Shown in pieces: positions 35,645 through 47,046 of a stretch of DNA of 64,000 nt (within the stretch, counting starts at the first letter, position 1; each line of letters starts with the position of its first letter). The translations under genes and the position numbers were made by a program. Origin of the DNA: Ariolimax columbianus. Its lineage: Eukaryota > Mollusca > Gastropoda > Stylommatophora > Arionidae. Under the pieces are notes generated by a model. The model had not been told where the DNA came from. It saw only the letters and a program-made list of their open reading frames with translations, and did not search any database. Location of the stretch: the NCBI GenBank assembly GCA_036924085.1, contig JAVGWX010000005.1, positions 73,752,547 through 73,816,546 of the forward strand, in the 5' to 3' direction.

Positions 35645-36780
35645 ATTCCCACCCTCAGGTACCCATATCCACCCAATCTCCAATAATCATGTAATTGATT
35701 AAACAGGTGCCGGGCCCCGGCATGCAATCAGTCTTCTGTGAAGGAATGTTTAATCAGGCTTGACATTTTAGTAGCGGCTCGTTGGAGCAATGAACTAGCT
35801 TCTCTCCACGGTTGGACGACGGGACATAGCCAACAGTCTCTGTTCAGTGTAAGGCTATTTTCAATGGTTGTCAATTGAGAGGCGTAACTGTGGTAGTTGT
35901 CTGCCACAACACAATTATAGATATGGTAAACTACCGCAATAAGACGGACACAGAAACGAAGCCTAAGTTACGACCTAAAGGTCTTCGTCAGGGATAACAA
36001 ACACCTACAATATTGTCTAACAAATTATAGAGAAAAAGGTAGAATACATAATATAAAGAAACAAACATATACAAGATTAAGAAGCGGTGTCATGCTCTTC
36101 TCGTCTTTCCGCTCCAAGTGAAGCATATGACCATAATTTCAGCTGGATTATTTGTGATAATTGTAACAGCATATAACTCGTGAGATGTGTGTCAATGATG
36201 ATTTGCGTTTAAATTATTTTTGTGCAGAAGATTTTCACTACCATCAACCGCAATCTATTAGCTTGAGCTATCTTGGCCCAGCGGCAAAACGTGTTATTAG
36301 AGATGACTGAAGTTAATCAGAGAATGCATATTTGTTGTACCTCGAGGTTACTCACCGCCAAAAGACTTGGGTAGAAAGAATATTTTAGACCTGACAACAG
36401 TCTGCTTTTTTCGATTTCAACTGTCAACGGTCAATTTATGTATAGTGTGTGCCATGGAACTTGCGAGTTTATCGTTCGTCTCCAATAGAACTAATCACAC
36501 GATCTCATGTCCCTTGTAACCAGGAGTAATTTAAACTTACTCTAGAGTACTTTCCGGTAGCGAAACGTGATGATCATTTTAAGATAGCCTGAGTTATGAG
36601 CATAAAGAGGCACACTTAGCGAGATCGAATAAATGTTGAAAAGTACTTCGTGTTTGTCCTGAATAAAGTAGTTGAAACCCATTCGGTCGACGAACTTCTG
36701 CACAATTGTCAACGATTTCTTGTAAATCAGTTACAAGCGTCTTTGTTTCATTTCTGGAAAAAAAAAATTAAATGATCACA
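35645..36780. other. Mostly unannotated, with a LINE/PLE-like 3' motif at about 35,955-35,995
   Basis: The minus strand contains 'cctgacgaagacctttaggt' followed by 'cgtaacttaggc'. This resembles a motif that I associate with the 3' parts of Penelope-like or CR1-type elements in many animals. No RT or GIY-YIG domain is recognisable near it. The rest is unremarkable. Confidence 0.35.
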
Positions 36781-36782
36781 TT

Positions 36783-38612
36783 CTACTTTAACGCGTAATC
36801 TTGAGCGAACTTACAGGAAAGTTCCTTTATTGAAATAATAGCCAGATTGGATAATCTATTATTAGTCATATAATTACGCAGATGTGTTTTAATTCTTTTC
36901 CATGTACTCAGTGAACGTTCTGCAGATCCCAAGCACACTGGAATACTGAGAATCGGTTGCAATAAATTGACCGTCTCTTCATGCACTGTTTGGAGGTCCT
37001 TATCTACAATGAAAGTCTACAAACTTTGTCTTATGAGCTGTCAATATTTACCAGTTTATCGTGTTCATCAAGTTAGACACATGATGGTATATGTTTTTAG
37101 ATTTTTTTAAATTGACAGTCCAGAAAAATGTTTTGAAATGCGTACATTGTTATGGTTTAAGAGTTCAACAAATGCAACTTTGTCAAAGTTGGAGAATCGT
37201 TCCTCTAACTAAACTATGATGGAGACAAGAATTTCAAATGCAACGCTCTTGTGGGTTTAAACAACACGCTGCGGTTGGAAGTCTGCCTGATAGTTTTAGT
37301 TCAACACCATACACTGTTGAAGGCACTTTTTAAAAACCTTTTCTGAACATAGAGACGAAATGTTTGATTTGACAATCCGTATTTGATTTTTTACATCACT
37401 TGTGCGCTTGGTTTGGAAAATACTGAACGAATGTTCTGTGAAGAGACAAATTGTATATGCACAATAACAATGCGACCATCTCAGTCATGAGGTTCAGTGA
37501 CGTAGCTTACGGCATCTCGTAACTCTCGGTACTGATGTGTCATGGTTGATACATCACGTGAATTGTAGTTCCAACTTGTTTGGGCTGGATGAGGTGGCTG
37601 AGACCCAGATGTGCTTCAGCACGAGATGTGGATCTATTGAAGAAAGAATGAAATGTAGTGAGGTTGCAGATGAAAAATGTAACTTCGTTAATTATTTTGG
37701 TACTGTATAAAAGTAACAAGATCAGCTGTTTCGCATAACAGTGCACACACATTTCCTTAAGATATTTTCGACATATGACGACGTGCACTCCACAACGACA
37801 GCCGGCCATAATGACACTCCAGCCTATGTCTGGCAAATAAGCTTTTCCTCCATTTCGTATTTCTCTATGACGGAAATAACTTTCTTGGACAGCCAGCCCC
37901 TCAGCACTTTTATCGCTTTGAGACATACAATCCCATAAAACGTTCTTTAATGTTTTAGCCATGAACATATCTAACAATAATGCTGAGTTGTGCCTTTACA
38001 GAAAAATCAGTAATTGTATCCCCTTGAATCGACACAAAACTTGTCTCATGTATTTGACTTCGAATTTTCTTATTATGTCAATAGTGACTGATTCGTTTAA
38101 ATCATTCTGAATATCAGAAGAAATGCCATTAAACACCACGCTGCTTTGTTAATGAACACTTTATTTGCGTTTCTTTTATGGCAAACACATTCAAAGTTTC
38201 TAAATAATTTAGTATATTGAGAGAATCTACGCTCTCATTGTACCCCCTGAAAGTTTGTTCTTGTTTATTTAAATGAAACACCACATCAATGAAACGACCT
38301 ACATTTTTTTTCTTCCATTACGCCAAACGTTACTGTTTTGTTTAACAGCTTGAATACGGACACTTTCTGAAACACAAAAATGAATTCTCTATCTTCTCAG
38401 CATATGAAAAGCCTCTGTATTTTTAATGTGCAATTTGTTAGTACCAATATCGAATGACCATTTGTACTCCAAGATTCCTTTCCATCAAACGTTAGGCAAT
38501 AATAGCAATAGGATGACCAAGTTAAATATATGTATTTACAGTACCACTTTTCTTGAAAAGTTCTTATCCCATCCTTTGTGAAATATCTAAATTTGGTCTT
38601 GCTATGTTTTAT
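36783..38612 (-). mobile_element. hAT transposase remnant, ZMYM1-like (TTF zinc finger, DUF4371, dimerisation domain)
   Basis: Minus-strand fragments appear in the order expected for the 'zinc finger MYM-type protein 1-like' hAT proteins. At about 38,490-38,610 there is a TTF-type zinc-finger segment ('RTFQEKWYCKY', 'WLTWSSYCYYCLTF'). At 38,210-38,260 'QTFRGYNESVDSLNILNYLE' is a hallmark of the family. At 37,900-38,000 there is 'QLSIIVRYVHGKT', and at 37,600-37,650 'FFNRSTSRAEAHL'. At 37,490-37,570 'YNSRDVSTMTHQYRELRD' matches the family segment after TRW. At 36,800-36,960 the dimerisation segment reads 'ILSIPVCLGSAERSLS' with 'RLSNLAIISI'. Several frame changes and stops make it inactive. 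Terminal inverted repeats were not located. Confidence 0.85.
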
Positions 38613-38619
38613 TGCAGAT

Positions 38620-39630
38620 GCACTTTTTGTTCAAAAAATAAATCATGAATATGATATGCCAACTGAATCGAAAGAATCATTGTAGATGTCTACAGCACCT
38701 CCATTTTTTCTACGGTATTTTCACTAAATTCTAAAACCTTACTGATATGATATCACAAAATTTAACACAACTTTATGCAACTCAATACAATAATAAAATT
38801 CAAATTCCAATCACATAACTATACAAAACAAAACTGAAATGACATTTGAAACACACTTTGAGAACTTTAAATTTAACACTCTCCGTCGGGGAAGGCCAGT
38901 CTAATTTGGGGCTAGTTGGCTGTGAGAACAAAAATTGCGCTCTAATGACCATCTCCTAGCTACCACTTGATATCGTTCCTACGCTGTGTTAGGATTGGTA
39001 AAATCAGCTTATCTTTCCAAAATTAACTAATAATTTCACTTTGTCGCTTCACCCGTTTGCTAAAGTGTCACTATGCTTAAATAAAAACCACCATTACAAT
39101 TTCAATTTCTAATTTATTTCACATGTTTTATGCAAGTGGATGTCTTCTCTAATTCTTCAAAACCGTTTGGGATAGCTCAGCTTATTTTTTCTATTCTAAT
39201 GCCTTTGCTACTGGTACTTTCATTCGATTCTTGAACGAAGACCACCTTACCCCTCTGCTGACTCCTTCACAGCAAATCTGTTTTCCAGTTTTTCCAGTAG
39301 CTGTTTCAGTAACAATGGTATGACACGATAAAGTTGCAAATCTTAAGTCCAACTGACTTTTAATTAAGACATTCTTGGATTGGTCATATTTGTAAAACCG
39401 CGAGTACCACTTAGATGAGGGAAATTAACCCAAATAATGAATTGTTCAGTGGATATGCGAAACCGAAATTAGCTCACATTCCGTTTAAATGAAGATAAGC
39501 ATGTGCCCATAGCATACTGTTGTTGGAGATGAAGTGTTAGACTCTTCGATGTGCTAGGCTTCAACGTTTAATGAGGAAAGGTTGTCAGTTCCCTTCCTTG
39601 CTGCCTTTCAATAGGTAATAGTAATCCATG
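38620..39630. other. Unannotated AT-rich stretch
   Basis: No array or coding fragment was recognised. It may include 5' flank of the hAT element. Confidence 0.45.
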
Positions 39631-39639
39631 TATCTATAT

Positions 39640-39830
39640 ACAGAAGAAAATAAGAGGAAGAAGATGAAGAAGATGAAGAAGATAAAGAAGAAGCAGACGG
39701 AGAAGAAGAAGAAGTAGAAGAAAGAAGAAGAAATTGGAGGAGGAGACAAAGAAGAAGACGAAGAAAAGGAAAGTGAAGACATAAATAAGAAGATAAAAGA
39801 AAAAGAAAAAGAAGAAGAAAACGAATAATA
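39640..39830. repeat. Purine-rich (GAA/AAG)n region
   Basis: Almost pure purines on the plus strand for about 180 bp, built of gaagaag and related triplets. Minus-strand frames reading F, L and S runs are artefacts. Confidence 0.9.
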
Positions 39831-40109
39831 CTTGAATCCTGGTATTCAATCCCGAAATGCTGTATAATGACAGGCAGCAACAAGCAGCTTGAATCGGTGT
39901 ATGTTCTTCGGGCTTGAGTACCACGGAAAAAAAAGAAAATAATAAGAGAAAGAGGCAAAGAAAAGGCCAATAACCGTTGGAGATCATGTACTATCAGAAT
40001 TGAATTAATAATGTCCTTAAGGAAGTGTATGGTTTAGAGAACAAAACTATAGAGCTCTTTATAAAACTACATCCAATGCTTTCGAGCAGGCGTAATGTAA
40101 CGTGTGGTT

Positions 40110-40260
40110 GCGGACATGTGTTGAAGATCATCTCATTAGCGTAGTGGTAGAACATTGCTTTCCACAGCAATGTATGTGGGTTCATTTCTGTTTACCAACT
40201 GTACTGATGAGTATTCGACGTACTGTTTGGGAAGAAAAATCAGCGAAAAAAAGGACCAAT
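40110..40260 (+). mobile_element. tRNA-like SINE remnant
   Basis: The segment 'attagcgtagtggtagaaca' resembles an internal A box and D arm, 'ttgctttccacagcaa' can form an anticodon stem-loop, and 'gggttcatttctg' is a diverged B box. The order and spacing fit a tRNA head. The downstream body is not shared with other copies that I could see. It is not a functional tRNA, because the acceptor stem does not pair. Confidence 0.5.
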
Positions 40261-40395
40261 CACAGCATTTCATATATAAGTTGCGGCATCGAAAGATATT
40301 AATTCTCTAACACTTCTTCCCCGAGAGCAGTGTCTGCCGCGCAACAACATTTACTTTCACATGTATTTGAAAATAATTATATAATACAACGTATG

Positions 40396-40398
<3 letters not shown>

Positions 40399-40446
<48 letters not shown>
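40399..40446. repeat. (TA)n microsatellite
   Basis: About 24 TA units. Confidence 0.95.
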
Positions 40447-40454
<8 letters not shown>

Positions 40455-40544
40455 CATCATGTAGCATACTCTTTAAAATGAAAGAAACTCTTTCAGTTGT
40501 CAAAACTCCAGCCTCCGTTGAAGTCATACCCAGGCATCAAGTCG

Positions 40545-40876
40545 CTAAGCAGCGCATGAGCTGCAGTGGTCAGCGACCCATAGCTGACTGCTAGCGTCAG
40601 GGCCTGCGAACTAGAGCTGCCAAGACCCTTCTACACCTCCACCCGGTGATCCTGGATAACAGGCTGCAGCAATGCTGACTGGCTAAGAAGAAGGGATCGA
40701 AGAGGGAATGCTAAAACGATACTAAAAAAATGCTGCCTGAAGTCGGATGTGTTGGACCGAAAGGTGCAAATATCGCAGTCAAGCTGTAAACTACGACACA
40801 ACGCATTCCGTCCTCTGGACTACATTCTGCTACTTAAGCCCTTTCAGGGTTTGGTATCGGGAGATTGAGAACGAAC
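40545..40876 (+). mobile_element. SINE-like element, most complete copy, ending in GAA repeats
   Basis: It is contiguous from 'gcatgagctgcagtggtcag' to 'gagattgagaacgaacg' and ends in gaagaagaag. The two halves seen separately at 23.55-24.11 kb are joined here. Its right part ('ctgaagtcggatgtgttgga' and 'gagaacgaacgc') is related to the body of the tRNA-headed SINE at 44.07-44.32 kb ('ctgaagtcgaatgcactggg'), so both belong to one SINE lineage. Its GAA tail meets the minus-strand LINE fragment that follows. Confidence 0.75.
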
Positions 40877-41645
40877 GCAGAAGAAGAAGAATATACCCAG
40901 GCATTCCTGGATATCTTCGGGCCATCGTCTTCTCGGTCTACCCATGCCTCTTGTGCCTGGAGCTATAGCTCTCATCACTGTTCTCTGAAGACCGTTGTGT
41001 CTCTTGATATGACCAAAGTATTTCAATAGTCTTGCCCAAATGGAATTGATAAACCAGTTATCCTCTATGTCCAACTCTTGTTGAATGTCAATATTTGTCT
41101 TTTTCTCCGCCAAGGGTATTCTGAGGATCTTTCTGTAATATTTTGACTCGAAGGACTCAATTCTGTTTCTAAAGTTTTGTAATCGTCCATGATTCGCAGC
41201 AGTATGCTGCCACCGGAAAACCGCAGGCTCTCAAGACTTTCACTTATTTTCTTGTTGGTGTTCTGCCATAATTTCTTCATGTTGTTTAGCCTCTCCGTTG
41301 ACATGGCTAGTCTTTTTCCGATTTCTTTGAAGCAGTCGCCATTTTTGTCAATTTTGGATACCAGATATTCAAAATACTTGACCTGATCTATTTCCTCATC
41401 ACTTACTGTATTATTTTATTTATTTTTTATTATTTTATTTATGTTGATATCGTATTTTGCCGGTGGTCATCATCTTTGTTTTATTTATACTTATAAACAA
41501 ATTTTTGATTTTTACTTTACCTGATTACGGCTGAAATTAGCTGTCCTAGCTCTTCTGCACTTTTTGATAGTATCACTGTGTCGTCCGTGTATCGTAACTC
41601 CGGAATATCGTAACCGCCAATCGTAAATTAATCGAAACTAATGCT
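40868..41645 (-). mobile_element. LINE reverse transcriptase with a YTDD catalytic motif, decayed
   Basis: On the minus strand the RT core is recognised at about 41,530-41,635 as 'LRYTDDTVILSKSAEELG', where the family has YADD. A Thr at the second position is unusual. It is followed by lysine-rich sequence and 'KDDDH'. Then come 'SILLRIMDDYKTLETEL' and, after a frame change, 'RLLKYFGHIKRHNGLQRTV' and 'RGMGRPRRRWPEDIQECL' (40,868-41,113), the standard tail. Several frameshifts interrupt it. The amino-terminal endonuclease is absent. Confidence 0.85.
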
Positions 41646-41654
41646 ATCGTCTTC

Positions 41655-41710
41655 TCTATTATATATATATATATATATATTTAGATATATATGCGTGTGT
41701 GTGTGTGTAA
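41655..41710. repeat. (TA)n and (GT)n microsatellites
   Basis: A TA run at about 41,661-41,680 followed by (GT)n at 41,694-41,708. Confidence 0.9.
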
Positions 41711-41734
41711 AAGGTGTTGGTCATGTATTTACTT

Positions 41735-42640
41735 TGACCGTGAATTGAATGTCATAGACAGCTGACATTTTGCACAACGTTCATTCCATTTCAATATAGC
41801 CACCACATGCAGGGACATTCTTCCGCACTCAGAGTGACCTAGAAAATACCTTGGGAATAAAACGCCCTATTTTTTTATAATAAACCAGTTATCACATGCT
41901 TGCTTGACTTCTTCATCACTGTCAAAATAATGTCTCGTGAGCTGTTCTGTTCAGGATTTAAGAAAATAAAAGAGGGATCACGCAGTCAAATCTGTAGAAT
42001 AGAGTGAGTGTGGAAGAATTTAACTATACAAATCTTTGGATGCTTGCTGCACAAGACGAGCGTTGTGAGAGGGCACGTTGTCTTAAAGAAAAGACAGATT
42101 TCGAGTGATTGTAATCTCTCATTGTATTGTCATGGCCTTTCTTAGTTTTGTGAGAAGATCTGCAAACTACTGTCCATTAACTGTGCTGCCACATCGAAGG
42201 TGATATTTTAAAAGGACATCTTTGGCGTTCTCAAAAACGTTCAGCATCACTTTTCCATTAAATATTTGTGCTTTCGGTTTGACACGTCATGGGGAAACCA
42301 GGGTTTTCCATTGTCTGCTGGCACTTTTGAATTAGACGTCGTGTACTTTCACTGTGGTCTTCAGAATGTTTTGTGAATGGCTGTTTTTGAGCAACAGTTG
42401 ACAGCATTCCACTCTTATTTTATTCTGCTAATGTGCTAGCAGACGAGGGACAGTGGACACACACTGTTCACATGTTCAATATTTGATGTCCACAACTCTA
42501 CTAACGGTATTTTTACCACGTTTTTCTGCACTATATCACGGATCTCTGCAGTTGTAACTATTCAATCCTGGTGAATGACTTTCGTCTCTGTTGCTGCATT
42601 TCCATCGCTACATTCTGAAACAGGTTCTCAATTTCTTGGC
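41735..42640 (-). mobile_element. Mariner-like transposase remnant
   Basis: The minus strand shows, in order, 'KCQQTMENPGFP' (family 'KxQSMxWKHPGSP'), 'KVMLNVFENAKDVLLKY', 'LLTKLRKAM', then 'DNVPSHNARLVQQASKD' with the second catalytic Asp (about 42,035-42,085). Next are a damaged 'LPHSLYSTDLTA' in place of 'LPHPPYSPDLAPCD', and 'FDSDEEVKQACDNWF' (41,885-41,932). Stops and frame changes occur throughout and the third catalytic Asp is lost. It belongs to a different mariner subgroup from the copy at 47.0-47.8 kb, judging by residues in the shared motifs. Confidence 0.85.
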
Positions 42641-42977
42641 AGATAAGCAACAATCCAGAGGCAACACTTGTTTACATCAGTGTTTTATTAACTGATCCGA
42701 AAAACAATAACCATGAAACATTAGTCCCATCTACCAGTGTATTTCAGTAGATATTTGTCTGTCTAACATGAAGAATTTGCTGACATGTCTCGTCTCTGAC
42801 TTATGCATTTTGTTGAAGCAGCATATGTATGTCGGACACAAAAGCACGAAAACTTGTTGCAGACACAAAATCTCAATTTACAGGTCCAGTTCAGATATCA
42901 AGAAATCAGAAAGTGTTCATTTCAACCTTTTTCTCTTGTTCTTTCCTGGACACGGGAACAATAAATGAACTAGCCCC

Positions 42978-43132
42978 ATGTGTGTGTGTGTGTGTGTGTG
43001 TATATGCGTGTGTGTTTGTTTGTGTGTGTGTGTTTGTGTGTGTGTGTTTGTATGTGTGTGTTTATGTGCGTGTGTTAGTGTGTGTGTGTGTTTGTGTGTG
43101 TGTGTTTGTGTGTGTTTGTTTGTGTGTGTGTT

Positions 43133-43216
<84 letters not shown>
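42978..43216. repeat. (TG)n with TTTG interruptions, then (TA)n
   Basis: The first 190 bp are (TG)n with regular gtttgt breaks. The last 50 bp are (TA)n. Several open frames on both strands are artefacts. Confidence 0.97.
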
Positions 43217-43218
<2 letters not shown>

Positions 43219-43224
43219 CATAAA

Positions 43225-43605
43225 CATGCTGCGAACTTGCATCTTCTTGGTGGCATCGTTCGGATGTCAAACGTGGGCCACTACAGAAACATTTGAGAAC
43301 AGGGCTGGATCTTTTGAACTAAAATGGTACTGAAGGGTGCTCAAAATACTATGGAAGCCGAAACGGAAAAATGCAGATATCTTGAAAAAACTAGATATCG
43401 AGGAAAATGTATTACTAAACAATACCTTGTCCAGAAAGTTAAAACATCAAACGCCAAAATGGCCTTTAGAGAACGGTACTGAAGGGTATGTGTGTGTACT
43501 GGAAAGTCGGGCAGAGACAGACCGAGGAGATGGACACAAGACTTCACGGGGGTCATGAGAATGGCAGCGACAGAGACGGTAAGAGATCGGGAGTTTTCGT
43601 GATCA
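43225..43605 (+). mobile_element. LINE reverse transcriptase, post-core fragment
   Basis: The plus strand reads 'LRTCIFLVASFGCQTWATTE', where the family has 'KxxVxxVxxYGCETWTxTK', then 'RAGSFELKWY', a stop, 'RVLKILWKPKRKNADILKKL', and 'RPRRWTQDF' in another frame near 43,520-43,550. This is the region just after the RT core. It is sandwiched between two long TA microsatellites, which probably limited the recognisable ends. Confidence 0.78.
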
Positions 43606-43664
43606 GATGTTGTTAGATCGTGGTTCTGCAAATGAAATGCTACATGATGATATATATAAACACA

Positions 43665-43682
43665 CACACATATATATTTATG

Positions 43683-43733
<51 letters not shown>

Positions 43734-43830
43734 ATGTGTGTGGGTGTGGGTGTTTGCGTGCTTGGGAGAGAGAGAGAGAGACAGACAGAGAGAGAGAGAC
43801 AGACAGAGAGAGAGAGAGATAGAGAGAGTG
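43665..43830. repeat. (TA)n followed by (GAGA/GACA)n microsatellite
   Basis: TA run at about 43,687-43,730, a GT-rich link, then gagagagacagacagagag-type repeats to 43,827. Confidence 0.95.
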
Positions 43831-44065
43831 GCAGACTGCTCAATTTTCATCCCTTGTCATGACAGTTTCTTCCGATCATAGATATAATATTGTCATTTCA
43901 CTGATGTAAGTATTACTGTTTTGGCGTTACAGCCTCGAGCTGGAGATACTCTGTTCATATCGCCAAGCTATCTACCCCTATTTTAATAACAGCCGTGATT
44001 GAAATATTCTCGATTTTGGCGCCGGATCTCATAGACTGGTTTCACGTAAGTTACCGTATTATTTG

Positions 44066-44317
44066 GGGACGGCGTGGGCTAGTGGTTAAGTGACATGGCT
44101 CACAACCAGAACGTGCTGGGTTCGATCCCCATTACGGTACCGGCCGTTACCCCGGCAAAGGAATCTCTTAGAAAATGCAGAAGGTAGCAAAACATTACAT
44201 AAAATAATTGCTGAAGTCGAATGCACTGGGCCGACAGGCGCATAATAAAACCACAGTGCAACGTACACCGTCTTAGGGATTTGAGAAATAAGGCGAACGC
44301 AAAAAAAAAAAAAAGTT
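44066..44317 (+). mobile_element. tRNA-derived SINE with poly-A tail
   Basis: The head contains an A box (gtgggctagtggttaag) and a canonical B box (gggttcgatcccc) about 35 bp apart, the internal RNA polymerase III promoter of tRNA-derived SINEs. The body (ctgaagtcgaatgcactggg ... gagaaataaggcgaacgc) is related to the right half of the element at 40.55-40.88 kb. The 3' end is a run of about 14 A. The head does not fold as a full tRNA. Confidence 0.85.
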
Positions 44318-44559
44318 CACTCATAGATAATGTTTTATGGGTTCATACTGTTTTTTCCCTAATTTCCTTACTTGCCCTTCCTTTCTTTAGTATATTTAGC
44401 GACAGTTACCCTCTTTCTATCATTTGGTCATCGCCATATTCGTGCAAGGAGTAAACAAATGATACCAATTATATTATGTTAATATAAACATGTTCAGGCT
44501 ATAATTTGGGTTCTCGCGTATTTTGTTTCGAATTCATGTTGTTGTGATTTGTTGTTATT

Positions 44560-44770
44560 GCTATTGCTGGAGGAACGTGGCCGAATGCTTCCGATGCCTG
44601 CCTGCCGACAAGCAGGGCAGCGGTTCGAATCCCCGGTATGGCATATGTTTTTCTGTTGGGGGAGAAATAAACAAACATAGCCAGCACACAACGTGGCGAC
44701 AGCAGTGGCGAAGCGGCCTGTAGTGCTCAGCCTTCAAAACCCCTCGACTACACCAGCAATAGGAAAAATG
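44560..44770 (+). mobile_element. Second type of tRNA-derived SINE
   Basis: The A box is 'acgtggccgaatgcttccga'. A pairable stem 'cctgc ... gcagg' sits in the anticodon position, and the B box is 'cggttcgaatccccgg', perfect in its core. The body differs from the 44.07-kb SINE and ends near 'caccagcaatagg'. The anticodon loop is too long for a working tRNA. Confidence 0.78.
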
Positions 44771-44774
44771 TCGT

Positions 44775-45325
44775 ATGACAAGTTGTTTTTTTGTGTTTTT
44801 TTTTGGTTTGTTTTGTTTTGTTTGTTTTGTTGTTACTTGCTGTTGCTTGAATCTGCATTTGCCAAGTTGACTCTTGATGACCTTTCTTTGGTAGCAGGTT
44901 GCAGTGGCTCAATGCATATCCCGTGGTACAATTAATAAGGTTAACCGAGTTCTCATAGTTGTAGTGTAATGCAAGGATCTTTAGTAAGCTAACAAATAAG
45001 AGAATCACAGAATCGACTCCCTCTTCGTTGTCGAGATTGATGTAACACAGTCAGTTTCCTAGCAAGGACGTGAATTAAGGACCTATGAATAGTTCTAATC
45101 TTGGTATTCAAATACATATTTGCTAATGGAGACTTGATCCTAACCTGAACATTTGCCTACCGATGGATCTCGCTGTGATTCGTTAGCTTAGCACATTAAA
45201 TAAGACGGCTCTGTCATCCCATGAAACGTTTGAGACGTATCCCTTTGCTTCCCATGTTACACCCGTTCTGAGAGATTGTCTTCCCTGAGGACTCTTAGGG
45301 TTCATCTCCATTGGGATTACCACAC
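44775..45325. other. Unannotated stretch
   Basis: It has a TTTTG-rich run at about 44,785-44,832 and otherwise no recognisable feature. Confidence 0.5.
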
Positions 45326-45329
45326 CCTT

Positions 45330-45640
45330 TTCGACATGTACTTTGGTCTTTCTAACCCAAGATCCACAGAACCCTTTTCGACACGTACTTGGGATTTGTA
45401 TCCCTGGTTTCACCAGACTCTATTGGACACGTACTTTGGGATTTGTATCCATGGGTTCACCAGACACTGCTCGACACGTACTTGGGATTTGTATCCCTGG
45501 GTTCACCAGACTCTGTTCGACATGTACTTTGGGATTTGTATCCCTGGGTTCACCAGACTCTGTTCGACTGTTGGATACGTACTTGGGATTTGTATTCCTG
45601 GTTTCGCCAGACCCTGTTCGACACGTGCCACAACAAATCT
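45330..45640. repeat. About 46-bp minisatellite, 6 copies
   Basis: The repeated unit is 'ttcgacacgtacttgggatt' plus 'tgtatccctgggttcaccagactctg', with starts 46-47 bp apart. Some units have an extra T (acttt) that shifts the frame, so the open frames across it swap peptides. No gene is called. Confidence 0.92.
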
Positions 45641-45649
45641 TCTCAGTCG

Positions 45650-46590
45650 CAAATGATCAGATCTCTTTCTCTCTCTTATTGTTTACAGGGTGTCCATCAT
45701 TCGCACCTTCTGGCGACAATGCAAGGCTCCAAGTATGTGATGGATAACCGCACCTCTAGAATCCTGAATCTCACATCTACATTCGCTTTTTTAGACTCTT
45801 TTCTAAATTTAAGAAAAACAAAATAGCTGTAGTGCCGTCCTTATTTGGTCCCACCCATCCAAAAACTTATTGATTGAAATATATACAAGCCATTGTCACT
45901 CCAAATGTGACCGCCTGACGTGCGAGTCCTTGTCGTCAACCTAACAACCACCACGTATGTGTGGCACCAGTCCGGCACTAAGAATGGTCAATCTACCCCC
46001 ATACCCCTATTCTAGGCAAGTTTTCCACCGATAGTGACCATTAACTCTCGCCTTGCTGGCAACTTAGTGTCGACACCGGCGCTGTATTAACGGGGAGTGA
46101 CCAGGCTCGCCCAACCAACATTTCAGGCAACTTTTGACTCCCAGAGAATATAGTCTCCAGCCCCAACTCCGTTTCCTCCAAGCGCCCAAGCTCCATATGA
46201 AATTGTTACAGAGTGCCAGTAATGAGCACTTAAACCCATACATTTGGCGTGAAAAGCGAGTGATCTACCACCAACCTAATCAGATGCTAGACACAAGAGA
46301 TGAAAAATAAAGGCATTCGATAAAAAACATATAAGTACGACTGAGCTGACACATCAGGACAGAAAACAAAACAAAACCCATGCTACAGTCATTAAGCTTT
46401 CGTTAAGGACAAAGAACAGACACAAACATTTAACAAATCATAAAACAAACAAAGAGAAGGAACTTGACAAACAATGCAATTCGTAAGGCTGCAGTCAACC
46501 AGAACGTAGCCAAGAATGTACGAATCACTGTATGCCACTTAGGACATAGTATACCAAACTTAAAATGGTAATTGGTGAACTAGCCAGTAG
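45650..46590. other. Unannotated stretch
   Basis: No array, coding fragment or mobile element that I can name. Confidence 0.45.
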
Positions 46591-46599
46591 ATGCACTAA

Positions 46600-46922
46600 C
46601 ACGTACCCATACACACACATGCGCGCATACACGCAAACACGCACACACAAACGCACACGCACTCACACGCACACAAACACGCACACACACACACACATGC
46701 ACACACACACACATGCACACACACACACACATACACATACACACATACACACACACGCATTTACACACATACACACATACTAACATACACAGACATACCC
46801 ACAAACACACACATACACACATATACACACATACATACACACACACATACACACACACATACACACATACACATACACATACATACACATATACACACCC
46901 ATACACACACATACACACACCA
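46600..46922. repeat. (CA)n / (CATA)n microsatellite
   Basis: 320 bp of acac and acat repeats. The 112-codon minus frame reading V, C and Y is an artefact. Confidence 0.97.
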
Positions 46923-47046
46923 ACCGGGACATTCTGTTCTAGTTCTACCTGAACCGGTTATGTCGTACTGGAACCACTATAGTCAACTAGGAACACTTGT
47001 GTCCAATTACTGCTAGATGGTCCACTTGCCATGGGCCAGTAACGTG

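Noticed and set aside
35955..35995. Penelope-like element
   Set aside because: Only a short 'ctgacgaagacctttaggtc' type motif is visible. Without an RT or GIY-YIG region it is not enough to call an element.
39585..39987. Minus-strand frames of 65-120 codons rich in Phe, Leu and Ser
   Set aside because: They are the complement of a GAA/AAG purine tract.
44570..44645. Functional tRNA gene
   Set aside because: A and B boxes are good, but the anticodon loop is too long, acceptor pairing is absent and a SINE body follows. It is tRNA-derived, not a tRNA gene.
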